NCBI RefSeq assembly: GCF_013464485.1
Contig: NZ_RAUX01000016.1
Span: 1 to 34,335 of the forward strand
Source of the DNA: Stenotrophomonas maltophilia
GTDB lineage: Bacteria; Pseudomonadota; Gammaproteobacteria; Xanthomonadales; Xanthomonadaceae
DNA: 34,335 nucleotides
Direction: 5' to 3'
Positions 18,786-28,308 of the stretch are shown here, piece after piece; position 1 is the stretch's first letter, and each line of letters opens with the position of its first letter. A program made the position numbers and the translations under genes. A model generated the notes under the pieces. That model was not told the origin of the DNA. It did no database searches and worked only from the letters and a program-made list of their open reading frames with translations.

Positions 18786-19628
18786 ATGCAACCGCAAGCG
18801 CTGAAGCACCTTGAAGGGCCCGCGACGCGGGTGATGGTGGTCGATGGTTCGAAGCTGGTGCGCAAGCTGATCGCCGATGTCCTGAAGCGCGACCTGCCGG
18901 GCGTGGAGGTGATCGGCTGCGACAGCATCGAGGACGCACAACAGGCGCTGGCGCAGGGTCCGGTGGACCTGGTGACCACCTCGCTGACCCTGCGTGATGG
19001 CGACGGTCTGGCGCTGGCGCGCATGGTCCGCGAAGCCGCCGGCCAGGCCTACGTACCGGTGATCGTGGTGTCCGGCGATGCCCAGCAGCACCTGGAGCAG
19101 CGTCGCTTCACCGAATTCGTCACCGACTATTTCGACAAGGCGCTGGGCCACGAGGCGCTGGCGACCTTCATCCGCGGCTATGTGCAGCCGCAGACCATTC
19201 CCGGCGCGACCATCCTCTATATCGAGGACAGCCGCGTAGTGGCCGAAGCCACCAAGCGCATGCTCGAACGCCAGCAGTTGAACGTGCTGCACGTGGTCAG
19301 CGCCGAAGAGGCGTTCACCCTGCTCACTGCCGAGTCGCTGGGCCGCAGCCGCCACCGCATCGACCTGGTGCTGACCGATGTCACCCTGAAGGGCGAGCTG
19401 AGCGGCCGCGACGTGGTGCAGCGCGTGCGCGTGGACTTCGGTTACGGCAAGCGCCGCCTGCCGGTGCTGGTGATGACCGGCGACGGCAACCCGCACAACC
19501 AGACCGGGCTGCTGCAGTCCGGTGCCAACGACCTGGTGCTCAAGCCGATTGAAGAGCGGCTGCTGGTCACCAAGGTGCTGTTCCAGCTGCGCCTGGCCCG
19601 TTTGAACGATGGACCCCTGATTCGATGA
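18786..19628 (+). CDS. Tandem-receiver response regulator, first receiver degenerate
   Basis: A 280-residue protein made of two receiver domains and no output domain. Receiver 1 (about 14-132) starts [13 protein letters not shown], but the phospho-acceptor position in [15 protein letters not shown] is Ser66 instead of Asp, so it should not be phosphorylated. Receiver 2 (about 140-272) starts [13 protein letters not shown], with Asp198 in [12 protein letters not shown], the Thr of MTGDG and Lys253 in VLKP, and looks functional. The start at ATG 18786 follows ftsX by seven bases; a longer in-frame extension lies inside ftsX and is not coding. The stop overlaps ung (ATGA). No cognate histidine kinase is in the window. 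Output, if any, must be by protein contact. Confidence 0.88.
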   Translation: MQPQALKHLEGPATRVMVVDGSKLVRKLIADVLKRDLPGVEVIGCDSIEDAQQALAQGPVDLVTTSLTLRDGDGLALARMVREAAGQAYVPVIVVSGDAQQHLEQRRFTEFVTDYFDKALGHEALATFIRGYVQPQTIPGATILYIEDSRVVAEATKRMLERQQLNVLHVVSAEEAFTLLTAESLGRSRHRIDLVLTDVTLKGELSGRDVVQRVRVDFGYGKRRLPVLVMTGDGNPHNQTGLLQSGANDLVLKPIEERLLVTKVLFQLRLARLNDGPLIR

Positions 19629-20338
19629 TGGATGAAGTAGCCGACACCCCGACGATCCAGCTGGAACCAAGCTGGAAGCAGCATGTCGGTGATTACCTGC
19701 TGCAGCCGCAGATGCGTGAGCTGTCCAGCTTCCTGCGCCAGCGCAAGGCCGCGGGTGCGGCAGTGTTCCCGCCCGGCCCGCAGATCTTCGCCGCGTTCGA
19801 TGCCACGCCGTTCGAGCAGGTGAAGGTGGTGATCCTCGGCCAGGATCCGTACCACGGTCGCGGCCAGGCCCATGGCCTGAGTTTCTCGGTGGCGCCGGGC
19901 GTACCGGTGCCACCGTCACTGCTGAACATCTACAAGGAGATCGAGAGCGATCTCGGTCTCCCGCGCCCCGACCACGGCTGCCTGATCCCGTGGGCACAGC
20001 GCGGCGTGCTGCTGCTCAACGCCGTGCTGACGGTAGAAGAGGGCAAGGCTGGCGCCCACCAGGGGCGTGGCTGGGAGGGCTTCACCGACCATGTGGTGGA
20101 CGTACTCAACCGTGAGCGCGAAGGCCTGGTGTTCATGCTCTGGGGTGCCTATGCGCAGCAGAAGGGCAAGGTGATCGACACCCGCCGCCACCGTGTGCTG
20201 AAGTCGCCGCATCCGTCGCCCTTGTCAGCCCATCGCGGTTTCCTGGGCTGCCGGCATTTCTCGATGGCCAACGAGTACCTGCAGCGCCGCGGGCAGGCCC
20301 CGATCGACTGGTCGCTGCCGGCGCGTTCGGCCCTCTGA
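19625..20338 (+). CDS. ung: Uracil-DNA glycosylase
   Basis: Removes uracil from DNA in base-excision repair. The 237-residue family-1 enzyme has the catalytic GQDPYHG at residues 72-78 (Asp74 activates water), the uracil-contact segment [12 protein letters not shown] near 130-140, and the C-terminal HPSPLS (His196). ATG 19625 overlaps the response-regulator stop in an ATGA; ATG 19628 is an equally possible start. Ends convergently with the serine hydrolase gene across a 37-base gap. Confidence 0.96.
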   Translation: MMDEVADTPTIQLEPSWKQHVGDYLLQPQMRELSSFLRQRKAAGAAVFPPGPQIFAAFDATPFEQVKVVILGQDPYHGRGQAHGLSFSVAPGVPVPPSLLNIYKEIESDLGLPRPDHGCLIPWAQRGVLLLNAVLTVEEGKAGAHQGRGWEGFTDHVVDVLNREREGLVFMLWGAYAQQKGKVIDTRRHRVLKSPHPSPLSAHRGFLGCRHFSMANEYLQRRGQAPIDWSLPARSAL

Positions 20339-20342
20339 GCGG

Positions 20343-20360
20343 GCCGGGCAGGGGCCCGGC
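20343..20360. terminator. Hairpin between convergent ung and serine hydrolase genes
   Basis: GCCGGGC (20343-20349) and GCCCGGC (20354-20360) form a perfect 7-bp stem. There is no T tract on either side, so it is at best a bidirectional 3'-end structure. Confidence 0.35.
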
Positions 20361-20375
20361 ACCGCCAGGGATGAA

Positions 20376-21914
20376 TCAGTGACCCGGTGCTGACACAGTG
20401 TCCGCCCGCCGGTAGTAGGCACGCGCGCCTTCGGCAATCACGCTCAGTGCCTGTACGCTGCCGTCGCCGCCGCGGTGGAACAGCAGCTCTGCCCCCACGC
20501 TGCCTGCCAGGAAGCGGACGGGCGTCAGCGCCTGCAGCGCGACCGGTGCATCACGCCCGGGCAGACGCAACTGCAGTCCAGTGTCGACCGACTGCACGTC
20601 CAGGGTGCTGGCCTCGAACCAGTCGGCCAGGCTGCTGCGGACATCCATCGGCAGGGCGTCATCGAGCATGAAGCGGCCGCTGAAGCCTGCGTAGCTGTCC
20701 ACCAGCAGTGCCGGATCCAGCGTGCGGATAAGCGGCTTGGCGTTATGGCCGAGTGCATCGGACAAGGCATTGCGGATCTCCCCACGCAGTGCGGGACCGT
20801 TGTCGCCATTGGTCAGGATGACGAATCCATCGCCGCTCTCCGGATAGCCTTCGATGCCGGCGTGATAGCTGTCATTGCTGCCGTTGTGGAAGAAGCGGCG
20901 ACTGGCACCGGCACCGGCCAGCTCCGGGCCCAGACCGCGGCCGGCCGGCGCTACTTCGCTGACCATCTGCAGGGCCAACGGCTGCGGCAGCCATCCACCC
21001 TTCGTGCGGATGCTGCGCAGCAGCGCCGCGACGAACCGGCCCATGTCGTTGGCGCTGGTCCACAGCCCGGACGCCGCCTGTTCTGGAAAGCTCTGCCAGC
21101 CGCGTGGCAGGGCCTCCGGCAGACCCTCGTTGTCGTGCGCATGGGCAACGTTGCCGTAGCCGGAAGGCAGGGGACTCTGATACGTGCTGCGCGACATGCC
21201 CAGCGGCGTGAACACCTCGCGGCGGGCGACGTCGGCGAAGGGTGTACCGGTCATGTCCTCGATCGCCAGCTGTACCACGGTGTAGCCGCCACCGGAATAG
21301 TCGACCTGCTGGCCGGGTGCGTGGATCAGGCGTATCGGTTCATTCTTTGCAGGCGCCAGCCCATCCAGTGTCTGCAGCAAGGTCGGCAGGCGTTCGGCGG
21401 GCTGATAGTCCTGGAATCCATGCACATTGAAGCCGGCGGTGTGCGAGAGCAGCATGCGCAGGTTGATCGGCGGGTGCAGTCCCTGCGCATCGGCAGGCAC
21501 ATGCCAGCGGCGCAGTCGGGCATCGATGTTCTCCTCCAGTGAGACCTTGCCGGCAGCAACCAGCTTCAGGGTGGTCGCCGCCGCGCCCATCTTGCTGACC
21601 GAGCCTACCGAGAACACGGTATCGGCATCCACCGCGTCGCGCGTGCCCGCCTGGCGCAGGCCATATCCGGCGGCGTACACCACCTTGCCATCGCGGATCA
21701 CCGCAATGGCGGCTCCCGGTACCTTGTAATGGGCAAGGCGTTCGTCGATCGACCATCGCGGCAGCGCTGCGCCCAGCGGGGCTGTGCCGGGGCGCAGGCC
21801 ATGGGCCATTGCTTGGGCAAAACGCGCAGTGTCTTCAGCGCCGGCGTCAGCGGCCATCACGCGGAACGGGGTCAGGCAGACCAGCAGCGAACACAGCACC
21901 AGGCGGTTCATCAT
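20376..21914 (-). CDS. Serine hydrolase of the beta-lactamase/penicillin-binding (peptidase S12) fold
   Basis: A 512-residue secreted protein. Signal peptide MMNRLVLCSLLVCLTPFRVMA, cleaved near residue 21. The serine hydrolase motifs are SVSK (Ser105, Lys108), YSG at 206-208 in the position of YxN, and HNG at 343-345 in the position of KTG. A C-terminal domain of about 100 residues follows. These altered second and third motifs fit class C-like esterases/D-aminopeptidases rather than a proven beta-lactamase. I chose ATG 21914 because AAGGA is five bases upstream; ATG 21920 and an extension to 22028 are in frame but fit worse. It follows the M56-ankyrin gene on the same strand, which suggests it is the effector of the BlaI/M56 pair. 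Confidence 0.85.
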   Translation of the reverse strand: MMNRLVLCSLLVCLTPFRVMAADAGAEDTARFAQAMAHGLRPGTAPLGAALPRWSIDERLAHYKVPGAAIAVIRDGKVVYAAGYGLRQAGTRDAVDADTVFSVGSVSKMGAAATTLKLVAAGKVSLEENIDARLRRWHVPADAQGLHPPINLRMLLSHTAGFNVHGFQDYQPAERLPTLLQTLDGLAPAKNEPIRLIHAPGQQVDYSGGGYTVVQLAIEDMTGTPFADVARREVFTPLGMSRSTYQSPLPSGYGNVAHAHDNEGLPEALPRGWQSFPEQAASGLWTSANDMGRFVAALLRSIRTKGGWLPQPLALQMVSEVAPAGRGLGPELAGAGASRRFFHNGSNDSYHAGIEGYPESGDGFVILTNGDNGPALRGEIRNALSDALGHNAKPLIRTLDPALLVDSYAGFSGRFMLDDALPMDVRSSLADWFEASTLDVQSVDTGLQLRLPGRDAPVALQALTPVRFLAGSVGAELLFHRGGDGSVQALSVIAEGARAYYRRADTVSAPGH

Positions 21915-22012
21915 CGACATCCTTGCAGGAATGGAAGAGGGTTGGGATCTGCGCAGGCGTTGCCACGCACGCCTGCCGCGTCCGGTCGTTGCGAATGGAA
22001 CGGGGTATCGCT

Positions 22013-22033
22013 GCAATGCAGTAGGCAATGCAG
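22013..22033 (-). promoter_or_regulatory. Direct repeat ahead of the serine hydrolase gene
   Basis: GCAATGCAG occurs twice, at 22013-22021 and 22025-22033, with a three-base spacer, flanked by CGCTGC and GCAGCG which pair as an inverted repeat. It lies about 100 bases upstream of the hydrolase start. It may be an operator, or just chance in GC-rich DNA. Confidence 0.3.
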
Positions 22034-22041
22034 CAGCGGCG

Positions 22042-23571
22042 TCAGCGTCGTTCGCGGCGGGCGCCCTGCGCCAGCAGGTAATCGCGCACGGCCGCGTTGC
22101 CGGCCTGGTTCAGCGGTGTTCGCCAGCGCCCCAGCCAGCCGTCGGCTTCCACGCCCAGGTTGATGTCGGCGCCGTGCGCGAGCAGGTACTGCACGGTGAC
22201 CAGGTGACCTTCGCGCGAGGCATTGATCAGCGGTGTCTCGTCATAGGTCACGACCCGGTTGACGTCGGCACCGGCCTGCACCAGCTGCTCGACGATGGGT
22301 TGCAGGCCCAGCGCGGAGGCGACGATCAGCGGATTGCCTTCGCCCAGTGCGGCGCGATCGGGGTCGGCCCCCAGCCGCAGCAGGGCGTTGACCATCGCCG
22401 GGTCGCGTGCGCGGATGGCCTGGATCAGCGCCGTGCCATCGCCGAGCATGCGCGCGTCGAGATCGACGCCTGCTGCGGCCAAGGCGTGGACTTCGGCGAT
22501 CCCATGCGTACTGGCAGCCCGCAGAAGATCGTTGATGCGCGTGTCGGAGGAAACGGGCGCCGACGGTGGTGCCAGTCGTGGTGAGACGGCTACCGCAGTG
22601 GCGGTGCAGCCCAGCAGAAGCGTCAGCCCGAGCATCAGCAGGCTGCGGCGCCGCGGTGCCGGTGGTGCCGTCTCGACGAGCTGATCGATGCGCTGCGCCA
22701 GCTGGCTGCGCGCGCCGAACATGCCCAGCGCCAGCGTCGGCGCCTCCTCGCGCAGGGCCTGCAGCTGTTCGACACTGGCCAGCAGGGAGCCTGCATAATC
22801 CAGCGGTTCGCGCGCCTGCAGCGCGGCACGCGCATCGCAGGCCATTTCGCGCAGTACCGCCAGGCGTGCTTGGGCAACGTGCAGGAGCGGATTCCACCAG
22901 AACAGTGCTGTTCCTGCCCGCAGCAGCGTGCTTGTCCACAGGTCGCGGCGCTGCAGGTGTGCAACCTCGTGGCGGACGATGTCGCGCAGCACGCTGTTGT
23001 CCAGGCGGGCCAGCAGCGGGCGCGGCAGCAGGATTGTTGGGCGCCACAGGCCGACGACCATCGGCCCGTCGACGGCGCAGGTAGCGATCGTCACGTGGGC
23101 GGGCACGATGTCGGCCAGGACCGCGCGCAGTCCGGCGGATGCCGGTTGCGCCAGCCGCCGCAGCCGGCGTGCCTGCAGCATCGCGTCCAGCAGGCGCATG
23201 CCCAGCCACAGGGTGCCCAGCAGCCAAAGCGCCGCCAGCACGGTGGACAATGTCTTCGGCAGTTCGACGTAATAGATGTCGGGTTGTCGTCCGGCCTCGT
23301 AGACGGCCTCGGCCATCGTTGCCCCCTCGCCAGGCATGGGGTGGAGCGCCGGAGCCGTCGGCGCGGGCAGGGGCAGCGTAGTCGACCAGCCTGGCAGGAA
23401 GGCACTGAGCGGCAGCAGCAGGGCAATCGCCATCGCGGCGGTCAGCAGCCAGGAACGTTGTTCGGCACTGAGGGCTCGCCGCCGAGCGAGCCACAGCGCT
23501 GGCAGCAGCACAACTGCGGACAACAGCAACTGTCGAACGCCCAGTGCCATCACCAGGTCGATGAGGTTCAT
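22042..23571 (-). CDS. BlaR1/MecR1-type M56 metalloprotease fused to ankyrin repeats
   Basis: A 509-residue membrane protein. Hydrophobic segments lie at about 12-30, 41-60, 108-127 and 309-325. The gluzincin motif HEVAH is at 201-205 with the third ligand region REMACD at 241-246, so the protease looks active. In BlaR1 the last membrane segment is followed by a penicillin-binding sensor domain; here residues 345 to about 505 are ankyrin repeats (GVDLDARMLGDGTALIQA, GADPDRAALGEGNPLIVA, GADVNRVVTYDETPLINA, GADINLGV). If topology follows BlaR1 the repeats face the periplasm. ATG 23571 overlaps the blaI-type stop by four bases with GGAGGAAGGA before it, so both are translated together. Confidence 0.9.
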   Translation of the reverse strand: MNLIDLVMALGVRQLLLSAVVLLPALWLARRRALSAEQRSWLLTAAMAIALLLPLSAFLPGWSTTLPLPAPTAPALHPMPGEGATMAEAVYEAGRQPDIYYVELPKTLSTVLAALWLLGTLWLGMRLLDAMLQARRLRRLAQPASAGLRAVLADIVPAHVTIATCAVDGPMVVGLWRPTILLPRPLLARLDNSVLRDIVRHEVAHLQRRDLWTSTLLRAGTALFWWNPLLHVAQARLAVLREMACDARAALQAREPLDYAGSLLASVEQLQALREEAPTLALGMFGARSQLAQRIDQLVETAPPAPRRRSLLMLGLTLLLGCTATAVAVSPRLAPPSAPVSSDTRINDLLRAASTHGIAEVHALAAAGVDLDARMLGDGTALIQAIRARDPAMVNALLRLGADPDRAALGEGNPLIVASALGLQPIVEQLVQAGADVNRVVTYDETPLINASREGHLVTVQYLLAHGADINLGVEADGWLGRWRTPLNQAGNAAVRDYLLAQGARRERR

Positions 23572-23960
23572 TCCTTCCTCCCGGCCCTGGCATCGCTGAT
23601 GCGCTGCTGCAGTGCCTGCAGTTCGTTGCGGTCGATTTCGCGTTCGTCCACCAGGTGCTGTGCCAGCACGTTCGGTGAGCCGTCGAAGAACTGATGCAGC
23701 AGATGGTCGAGCGCTTGCCGGCGGGCCTGCTCGCGGCTGAGCGTGGCGTGATAGATGTAGGCGCGACCTTCCTGGCGATGACTGACAAAGCCTTTCTTCG
23801 CCAGCACGTTGAACATGGTCAGCACCGTGGTGTACGCGACCGGCTTGTGTTCGCCGAGCACATCAGCCACTTCGCGCACGGAGGCTTCGCCCTTGTCCCA
23901 GAGGATGTCCAGGATGGCCTGCTCGGCCGGCGTGGGGGTCTGGGAGACGGGACGGGCCAT
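23568..23960 (-). CDS. BlaI/MecI/CopY-family transcriptional repressor
   Basis: A 130-residue winged-helix repressor (MARPVSQTPTPAEQAILDIL), with recognition-helix sequence VAYTTVLTMFNVLAKKGFV near residues 41-59 and a C-terminal dimerisation helix region. In the known systems it represses its own operon until the M56 partner is activated and the repressor is cleaved. In-frame sequence upstream of 23960 has no family similarity, so ATG 23960 is the start. Its stop overlaps the M56 gene by four bases. A dyad just upstream is a candidate operator. Confidence 0.92.
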   Translation of the reverse strand: MARPVSQTPTPAEQAILDILWDKGEASVREVADVLGEHKPVAYTTVLTMFNVLAKKGFVSHRQEGRAYIYHATLSREQARRQALDHLLHQFFDGSPNVLAQHLVDEREIDRNELQALQQRISDARAGRKE

Positions 23961-23961
23961 G

Positions 23962-23987
23962 GCATCTACGTATGAATTAGTTGATGC
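23962..23987 (-). promoter_or_regulatory. Candidate BlaI-type operator dyad
   Basis: GCATCTAC (23962-23969) and GTTGATGC (23980-23987) are inverted with one mismatch around a 10-base AT-rich spacer, directly before the repressor start codon. TTGACA on the minus strand (24016-24011) is a perfect -35 box, though the -10 at normal spacing is poor. The position suits autorepression. The half-site differs from the classical TACA/TGTA operator. Confidence 0.45.
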
Positions 23988-24280
23988 ATCGGAGCATGCC
24001 GCTGTGGGGCTGTCAACGGGTTTCTTAGTAGTAACGCTCCGTCGCTGTGGGGGCTCGGGCCTGAACACCTGGCAACATCCCCGGCCCTGAATGGGCCTCC
24101 AGGCCTACCCGTTCAGCTCCGCTTGACCGGAATCGGCCGGGTTCCGGTGGGTAATTGCTTGAATTCCAAGGGATTGTGAATCCCGAAAAGCGTGCTCGCC
24201 ACTGTCATCAAATCGCGCTACGGTAGGGCTCTGTTTGGGACCAGTGTTGCATCAATAGGATGCTGGAACTTTTTCCTCCT

Positions 24281-24310
24281 TTAGCAGTCCAAATCCCGGA
24301 CTGCTAAGAT
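24281..24310 (+). promoter_or_regulatory. rpoH promoter with overlapping perfect inverted repeat
   Basis: TTAGCAGTCC (24281-24290) and GGACTGCTAA (24298-24307) are a perfect 10-bp inverted repeat with a 7-base spacer. The right arm overlaps an extended -10 box, TGC-TAAGAT (24302-24310). ATG 24319 lies eight bases further, so the transcript would have almost no leader. The arrangement suggests an operator for a repressor at the -10. No T tract follows, so it is not a terminator. Confidence 0.55.
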
Positions 24311-24318
24311 GGGTGCCT

Positions 24319-25194
<876 letters not shown>

Positions 25195-25217
25195 GGCGGG
25201 AGGGCGTTGAAGCCATG

Positions 25218-25250
25218 AAAAGGCCCGGCATTGCCGGGCCTTTTCTTTTT
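25218..25250 (+). terminator. Rho-independent terminator of rpoH
   Basis: 12-bp perfect stem AAAAGGCCCGGC / GCCGGGCCTTTT with an ATT loop, followed by CTTTTT. The A/T ends make it potentially bidirectional. Confidence 0.95.
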
Positions 25251-25261
25251 GGTGGCGTTCT

Positions 25262-25320
25262 CATCCACGCATGGCGTGGATCTACTGACGCTAGGTAGAT
25301 CCGCGCCACGCGTGGATGCC
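25262..25320. repeat. Inverted pair of SMAG palindromes
   Basis: 25262-25285 is CATCCACGC-ATG-GCGTGGATCTAC (GTAG head on the minus strand). 25295-25320 is GTAGATCCGCGCC ... GCGTGGATGCC on the plus strand, with one stem mismatch. They lie head to head between the convergent 3' ends of rpoH and purD. Confidence 0.85.
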
Positions 25321-25337
25321 CTGATGCCGCGTGGGCC

Positions 25338-26621
25338 TCAGCCCTCGCGTGTGATCGCGCGCCAGCCGATGTCGTTGCGGTGGAACTCGTTGGCCCACGT
25401 CACCTTGGCCACACCGGCGTAGGCATTGGCATGCGCATCACGCACGCTGTCGCCCAGCGCGGCCACGCACAGCACGCGCCCACCAGCGCTGAGCACCTGG
25501 CCCTGCGCGTCCAGCGTGGTGCCGGCATGGAACACCTTGGCACTGGCCGGCACGTCGGCCAAGCCGGAAATCACATCGCCGGTGATCGGTGCTTCCGGGT
25601 ACGGCTTCGCCGCCAGTACCACGCCCAGCGATGGGCGCGCATCCCACTGTGCCTCGATCTGGTCCAGGCGGCCGTCGATGGCCGCTTCCACCAGCTCCAC
25701 CAGGTCCGACTGCAGGCGCAGCATCACCGGCTGGGTTTCCGGATCGCCGAAGCGCACGTTGAACTCGATCACCTTCGGCGCGCCGCTGGCATCGATCATC
25801 AGGCCTGCATAAAGGAAGCCGGTGAACGGAATGCCGTCGGCGATCATGCCCTGCACGGTCGGGTTCACCACTTCACGCATCACCCGTGCATGCACCTCCG
25901 GCGTCACCACCGGGGCCGGCGAATAGGCGCCCATGCCGCCGGTGTTCGGGCCGGTATCGCCGTCGCCGACGCGCTTGTGGTCCTGCGAGGTGGCCATCGG
26001 CAGCGCATGCATGCCGTCCACCATCGAAATGAAGCTGGCTTCCTCGCCGTCGAGGAATTCCTCGATCACCACGCGTGCACCGGCATCGCCGAACGCGTTG
26101 CCGGAGAGCATGTCACGCACCGCGTCTTCGGCTTCGGCCAGGGTCATTGCGACGATCACGCCCTTGCCAGCGGCCAGGCCATCGGCCTTGACCACGATCG
26201 GTGCGCCCTTCTCGCGGATGTAGGCCAGGGCGGCGTCCACGTCGGTGTGCACGGCGTAGAACGCGGTGGGGATGTCGTGGCGGGCCAGGAAGTCCTTGGC
26301 GTAGGCCTTGCTGCCTTCCAGCTGCGCGGCAGCGGCGGTCGGCCCGAAGATACGCAGGCCAGCAGCGCGGAAGCGGTCGACCACGCCGGCCACCAGCGGT
26401 ACTTCCGGGCCGACCACGGTCAGCGCCACGCCCTCGGCCTGTGCCAGCGCCAGCAGGCCGTCGATATCGGTGACCTTGACCGCCACGTTGCGGCACTTGT
26501 CTTCGCTGGCGGTGCCGGCGTTGCCGGGTGCCACGAGCACTTCACTGACGCGGGAGGACTGGGCCAGCTTCCATGCCAGGGCGTGTTCGCGGCCGCCAGA
26601 GCCGATGACGAGGATCTTCAT
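25338..26621 (-). CDS. purD: Phosphoribosylamine--glycine ligase (GAR synthetase)
   Basis: Second step of de novo purine synthesis: joins glycine to phosphoribosylamine with ATP. 427 residues, normal length. The N-terminal [19 protein letters not shown] and VAPGNAGTA segment, the ATP-grasp domain ([18 protein letters not shown]), the [14 protein letters not shown] signature and [15 protein letters not shown] are all present. It follows purH on the same strand but a terminator lies between, so part of its expression may come from its own start or from read-through. Confidence 0.97.
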   Translation of the reverse strand: MKILVIGSGGREHALAWKLAQSSRVSEVLVAPGNAGTASEDKCRNVAVKVTDIDGLLALAQAEGVALTVVGPEVPLVAGVVDRFRAAGLRIFGPTAAAAQLEGSKAYAKDFLARHDIPTAFYAVHTDVDAALAYIREKGAPIVVKADGLAAGKGVIVAMTLAEAEDAVRDMLSGNAFGDAGARVVIEEFLDGEEASFISMVDGMHALPMATSQDHKRVGDGDTGPNTGGMGAYSPAPVVTPEVHARVMREVVNPTVQGMIADGIPFTGFLYAGLMIDASGAPKVIEFNVRFGDPETQPVMLRLQSDLVELVEAAIDGRLDQIEAQWDARPSLGVVLAAKPYPEAPITGDVISGLADVPASAKVFHAGTTLDAQGQVLSAGGRVLCVAALGDSVRDAHANAYAGVAKVTWANEFHRNDIGWRAITREG

Positions 26622-26642
26622 GGGACAGGGTTCTCGGGTACG

Positions 26643-26672
26643 AAGAAGAAAAAGCCGGGCAGGGCCCGGCTT
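26643..26672 (-). terminator. Rho-independent terminator of purH
   Basis: On the minus strand, 9-bp stem AAGCCGGGC / GCCCGGCTT with a three-base loop, followed by TTTTTCTTCTTC (the A-rich tract at 26643-26653). It sits in the 62-base purH-purD gap, 12 bases after the purH stop, so it would attenuate purD. Confidence 0.85.
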
Positions 26673-26683
26673 CGTGATGCGGA

Positions 26684-28267
26684 TCAGTGGCGGAAGTGGC
26701 GCACGCCGGTGAACACCATGGCCAGGCCATGTTCATCGGCGGCGGCGATCACTTCGGCATCGCGCATCGAACCGCCCGGCTGGATGACCGCCTTGATGCC
26801 GGCGGCGGCAGCGGCATCGATGCCGTCGCGGAACGGGAAGAACGCATCGGAGGCCATCACCGAGCCCTCGACCACCAGGTTCGCGTCGGCGGCCTTGATG
26901 CCGGCGATGCGCGCCGAGTACACGCGGCTCATCTGGCCGGCGCCGACACCGATGGTGCGGCTGTCCTTGGCATAGACGATCGCGTTGGACTTCACGAACT
27001 TGGCCACCTTCCAGGCGAACAGCAGGTCGGTGAACTGCTTGTCGGTCGGCGCCAGCTTGCTGACCACCTTCAGTTCGTCGCGGGTCATGCCGCGGTTGTC
27101 CGAGGACTGCAGCAGCAGGCCCGAGCCGACGCGCTTGCTGTCGAAGTTGTTCAGGCCATCGCCGTGCGGGATGCGCAGCACGCGCACGTTGGCCTTCTTC
27201 TGTGCGTATTCCAGCGCGGCCGGCTCGTAGTCCGGGGCAATCAGCACTTCCACGAACTGGCGATCCAGGATCACCTTGGCAGTGGCGGCGTCCAGCGGCT
27301 TGTTGAAGGCGATGATGCCGCCGAAGGCGCTGGTCGGGTCGGTGGCGTAGGCCAGCTCGTAGGCATCGCCATTGCCGGCACCGACCGCCACGCCGCACGG
27401 GTTGGCGTGCTTGACGATGACGCAGGCCGGTGCATCGAACTGGCGCACGCATTCCCACGCCGCGTCGGCATCGGCCAGGTTGTTGTAGCTCAGTTCCTTG
27501 CCCTGCAGCTGCTGGAAGGTCGCCAGCGTGCCCGGCACCGGGTACAGGTCGCGGTAGAACGCGCCGCTCTGGTGCGGGTTCTCGCCGTAGCGCAGGTCCA
27601 TCACCTTCACGAAGGTGGAGTTCATCTGTGCCGGGTACTCGGTACGCGCCGGCACCGCAGCGTCGGTGGCGGTGACCGCCGACAGGTAGTTGCTGATCGC
27701 GGCGTCGTACTGGGCGACGCGGTTGAACGCGGCCACCGAGAACGCGAAGCGGGTGGCGGCCGACAGCTGGCCGCCGTTGGCCTCCAGTGAAGCCAGCAGC
27801 TCGGCGTACTGCGACGGATCAGTAGCCACCGCCACGCGGGCAAAGTTCTTGGCCGCCGAACGCAGCATGGCCGGGCCGCCGATGTCGATGTTCTCGACCG
27901 CGTCGGCCAGGGTGCAGTCGGCCTTGGCGGTGACCGATTCGAACGGATACAGGTTCAGGACCAGCAGGTCAATGGCACCGATGCCGTGCTCGGCCATCAC
28001 TGCATCATCCAGGCCCGAACGGCCCAGCAGGCCGCCGTGCACCATCGGGTGCAGGGTCTTGACCCGGCCATCCATCATTTCCGGGAAGCCGGTGACGTCG
28101 GCCACGTCCTTCACGGCCAGGCCCGCATCGCGGATCGCCTTGGCGGTGCCGCCGGTGGACAGCAGCTCCACGCCGCGTGCCGCCAGCGCAGTGGCCAGCT
28201 CGACCAGGCCGGTCTTGTCGGAAACGGAGAGGAGGGCCCGACGGACGGGCAACAGATCAGCAGTCAT
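26684..28267 (-). CDS. purH: Bifunctional AICAR transformylase / IMP cyclohydrolase
   Basis: Carries out the last two steps of IMP synthesis. The 527-residue product has the N-terminal cyclohydrolase domain ([43 protein letters not shown]) and the C-terminal transformylase with [12 protein letters not shown] and [15 protein letters not shown] 28267 ([17 protein letters not shown]) is the family start; the 93 upstream in-frame codons are not conserved-looking. A TACAAT -10 (28308-28303, minus strand) would give a leader of about 30 bases. Divergent from the lipid operon. Confidence 0.97.
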   Translation of the reverse strand: MTADLLPVRRALLSVSDKTGLVELATALAARGVELLSTGGTAKAIRDAGLAVKDVADVTGFPEMMDGRVKTLHPMVHGGLLGRSGLDDAVMAEHGIGAIDLLVLNLYPFESVTAKADCTLADAVENIDIGGPAMLRSAAKNFARVAVATDPSQYAELLASLEANGGQLSAATRFAFSVAAFNRVAQYDAAISNYLSAVTATDAAVPARTEYPAQMNSTFVKVMDLRYGENPHQSGAFYRDLYPVPGTLATFQQLQGKELSYNNLADADAAWECVRQFDAPACVIVKHANPCGVAVGAGNGDAYELAYATDPTSAFGGIIAFNKPLDAATAKVILDRQFVEVLIAPDYEPAALEYAQKKANVRVLRIPHGDGLNNFDSKRVGSGLLLQSSDNRGMTRDELKVVSKLAPTDKQFTDLLFAWKVAKFVKSNAIVYAKDSRTIGVGAGQMSRVYSARIAGIKAADANLVVEGSVMASDAFFPFRDGIDAAAAAGIKAVIQPGGSMRDAEVIAAADEHGLAMVFTGVRHFRH

Positions 28268-28302
28268 GGGGACAGGGCAATCGGCAGCGGAGCGGGGCCG
28301 AT

Positions 28303-28308
28303 ATTGTA
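28303..28308 (-). promoter_or_regulatory. Probable -10 box of purH
   Basis: TACAAT on the minus strand, 36 bases before the purH ATG. No good -35 box is visible upstream. Confidence 0.35.

Larger units (their letters stand above)
23961..24318. other. 358-bp divergent control region, blaI-type gene / rpoH
   Basis: No gene. Besides the operator dyad it contains CTTGAATTCCAAG (24158-24170), a near-palindrome, running into the perfect inverted repeat GGGATT-GTG-AATCCC (24170-24184). The rpoH-proximal palindrome lies at 24281-24307. CTTGAA at 24158 resembles a sigma-32 -35 element but no CCCCAT-type -10 follows at proper spacing. The interval 24185-24280 shows nothing I can name. Confidence 0.5.

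Noticed and set aside
20376-21914. Assignment as a true class C beta-lactamase
   Set aside because: YSG and HNG replace YxN and KTG, and the extra C-terminal domain is atypical; the broader serine hydrolase call is safer.
22241-23788. 515-codon frame overlapping the M56 and blaI-type genes
   Set aside because: Same-strand shadow in another frame; Ala/Arg/Gly-rich with no motif, while the overlapping frames carry clear M56 and winged-helix motifs.
24281-24307. Palindrome as an intrinsic terminator
   Set aside because: No T tract follows on either strand and it overlaps a -10 box.
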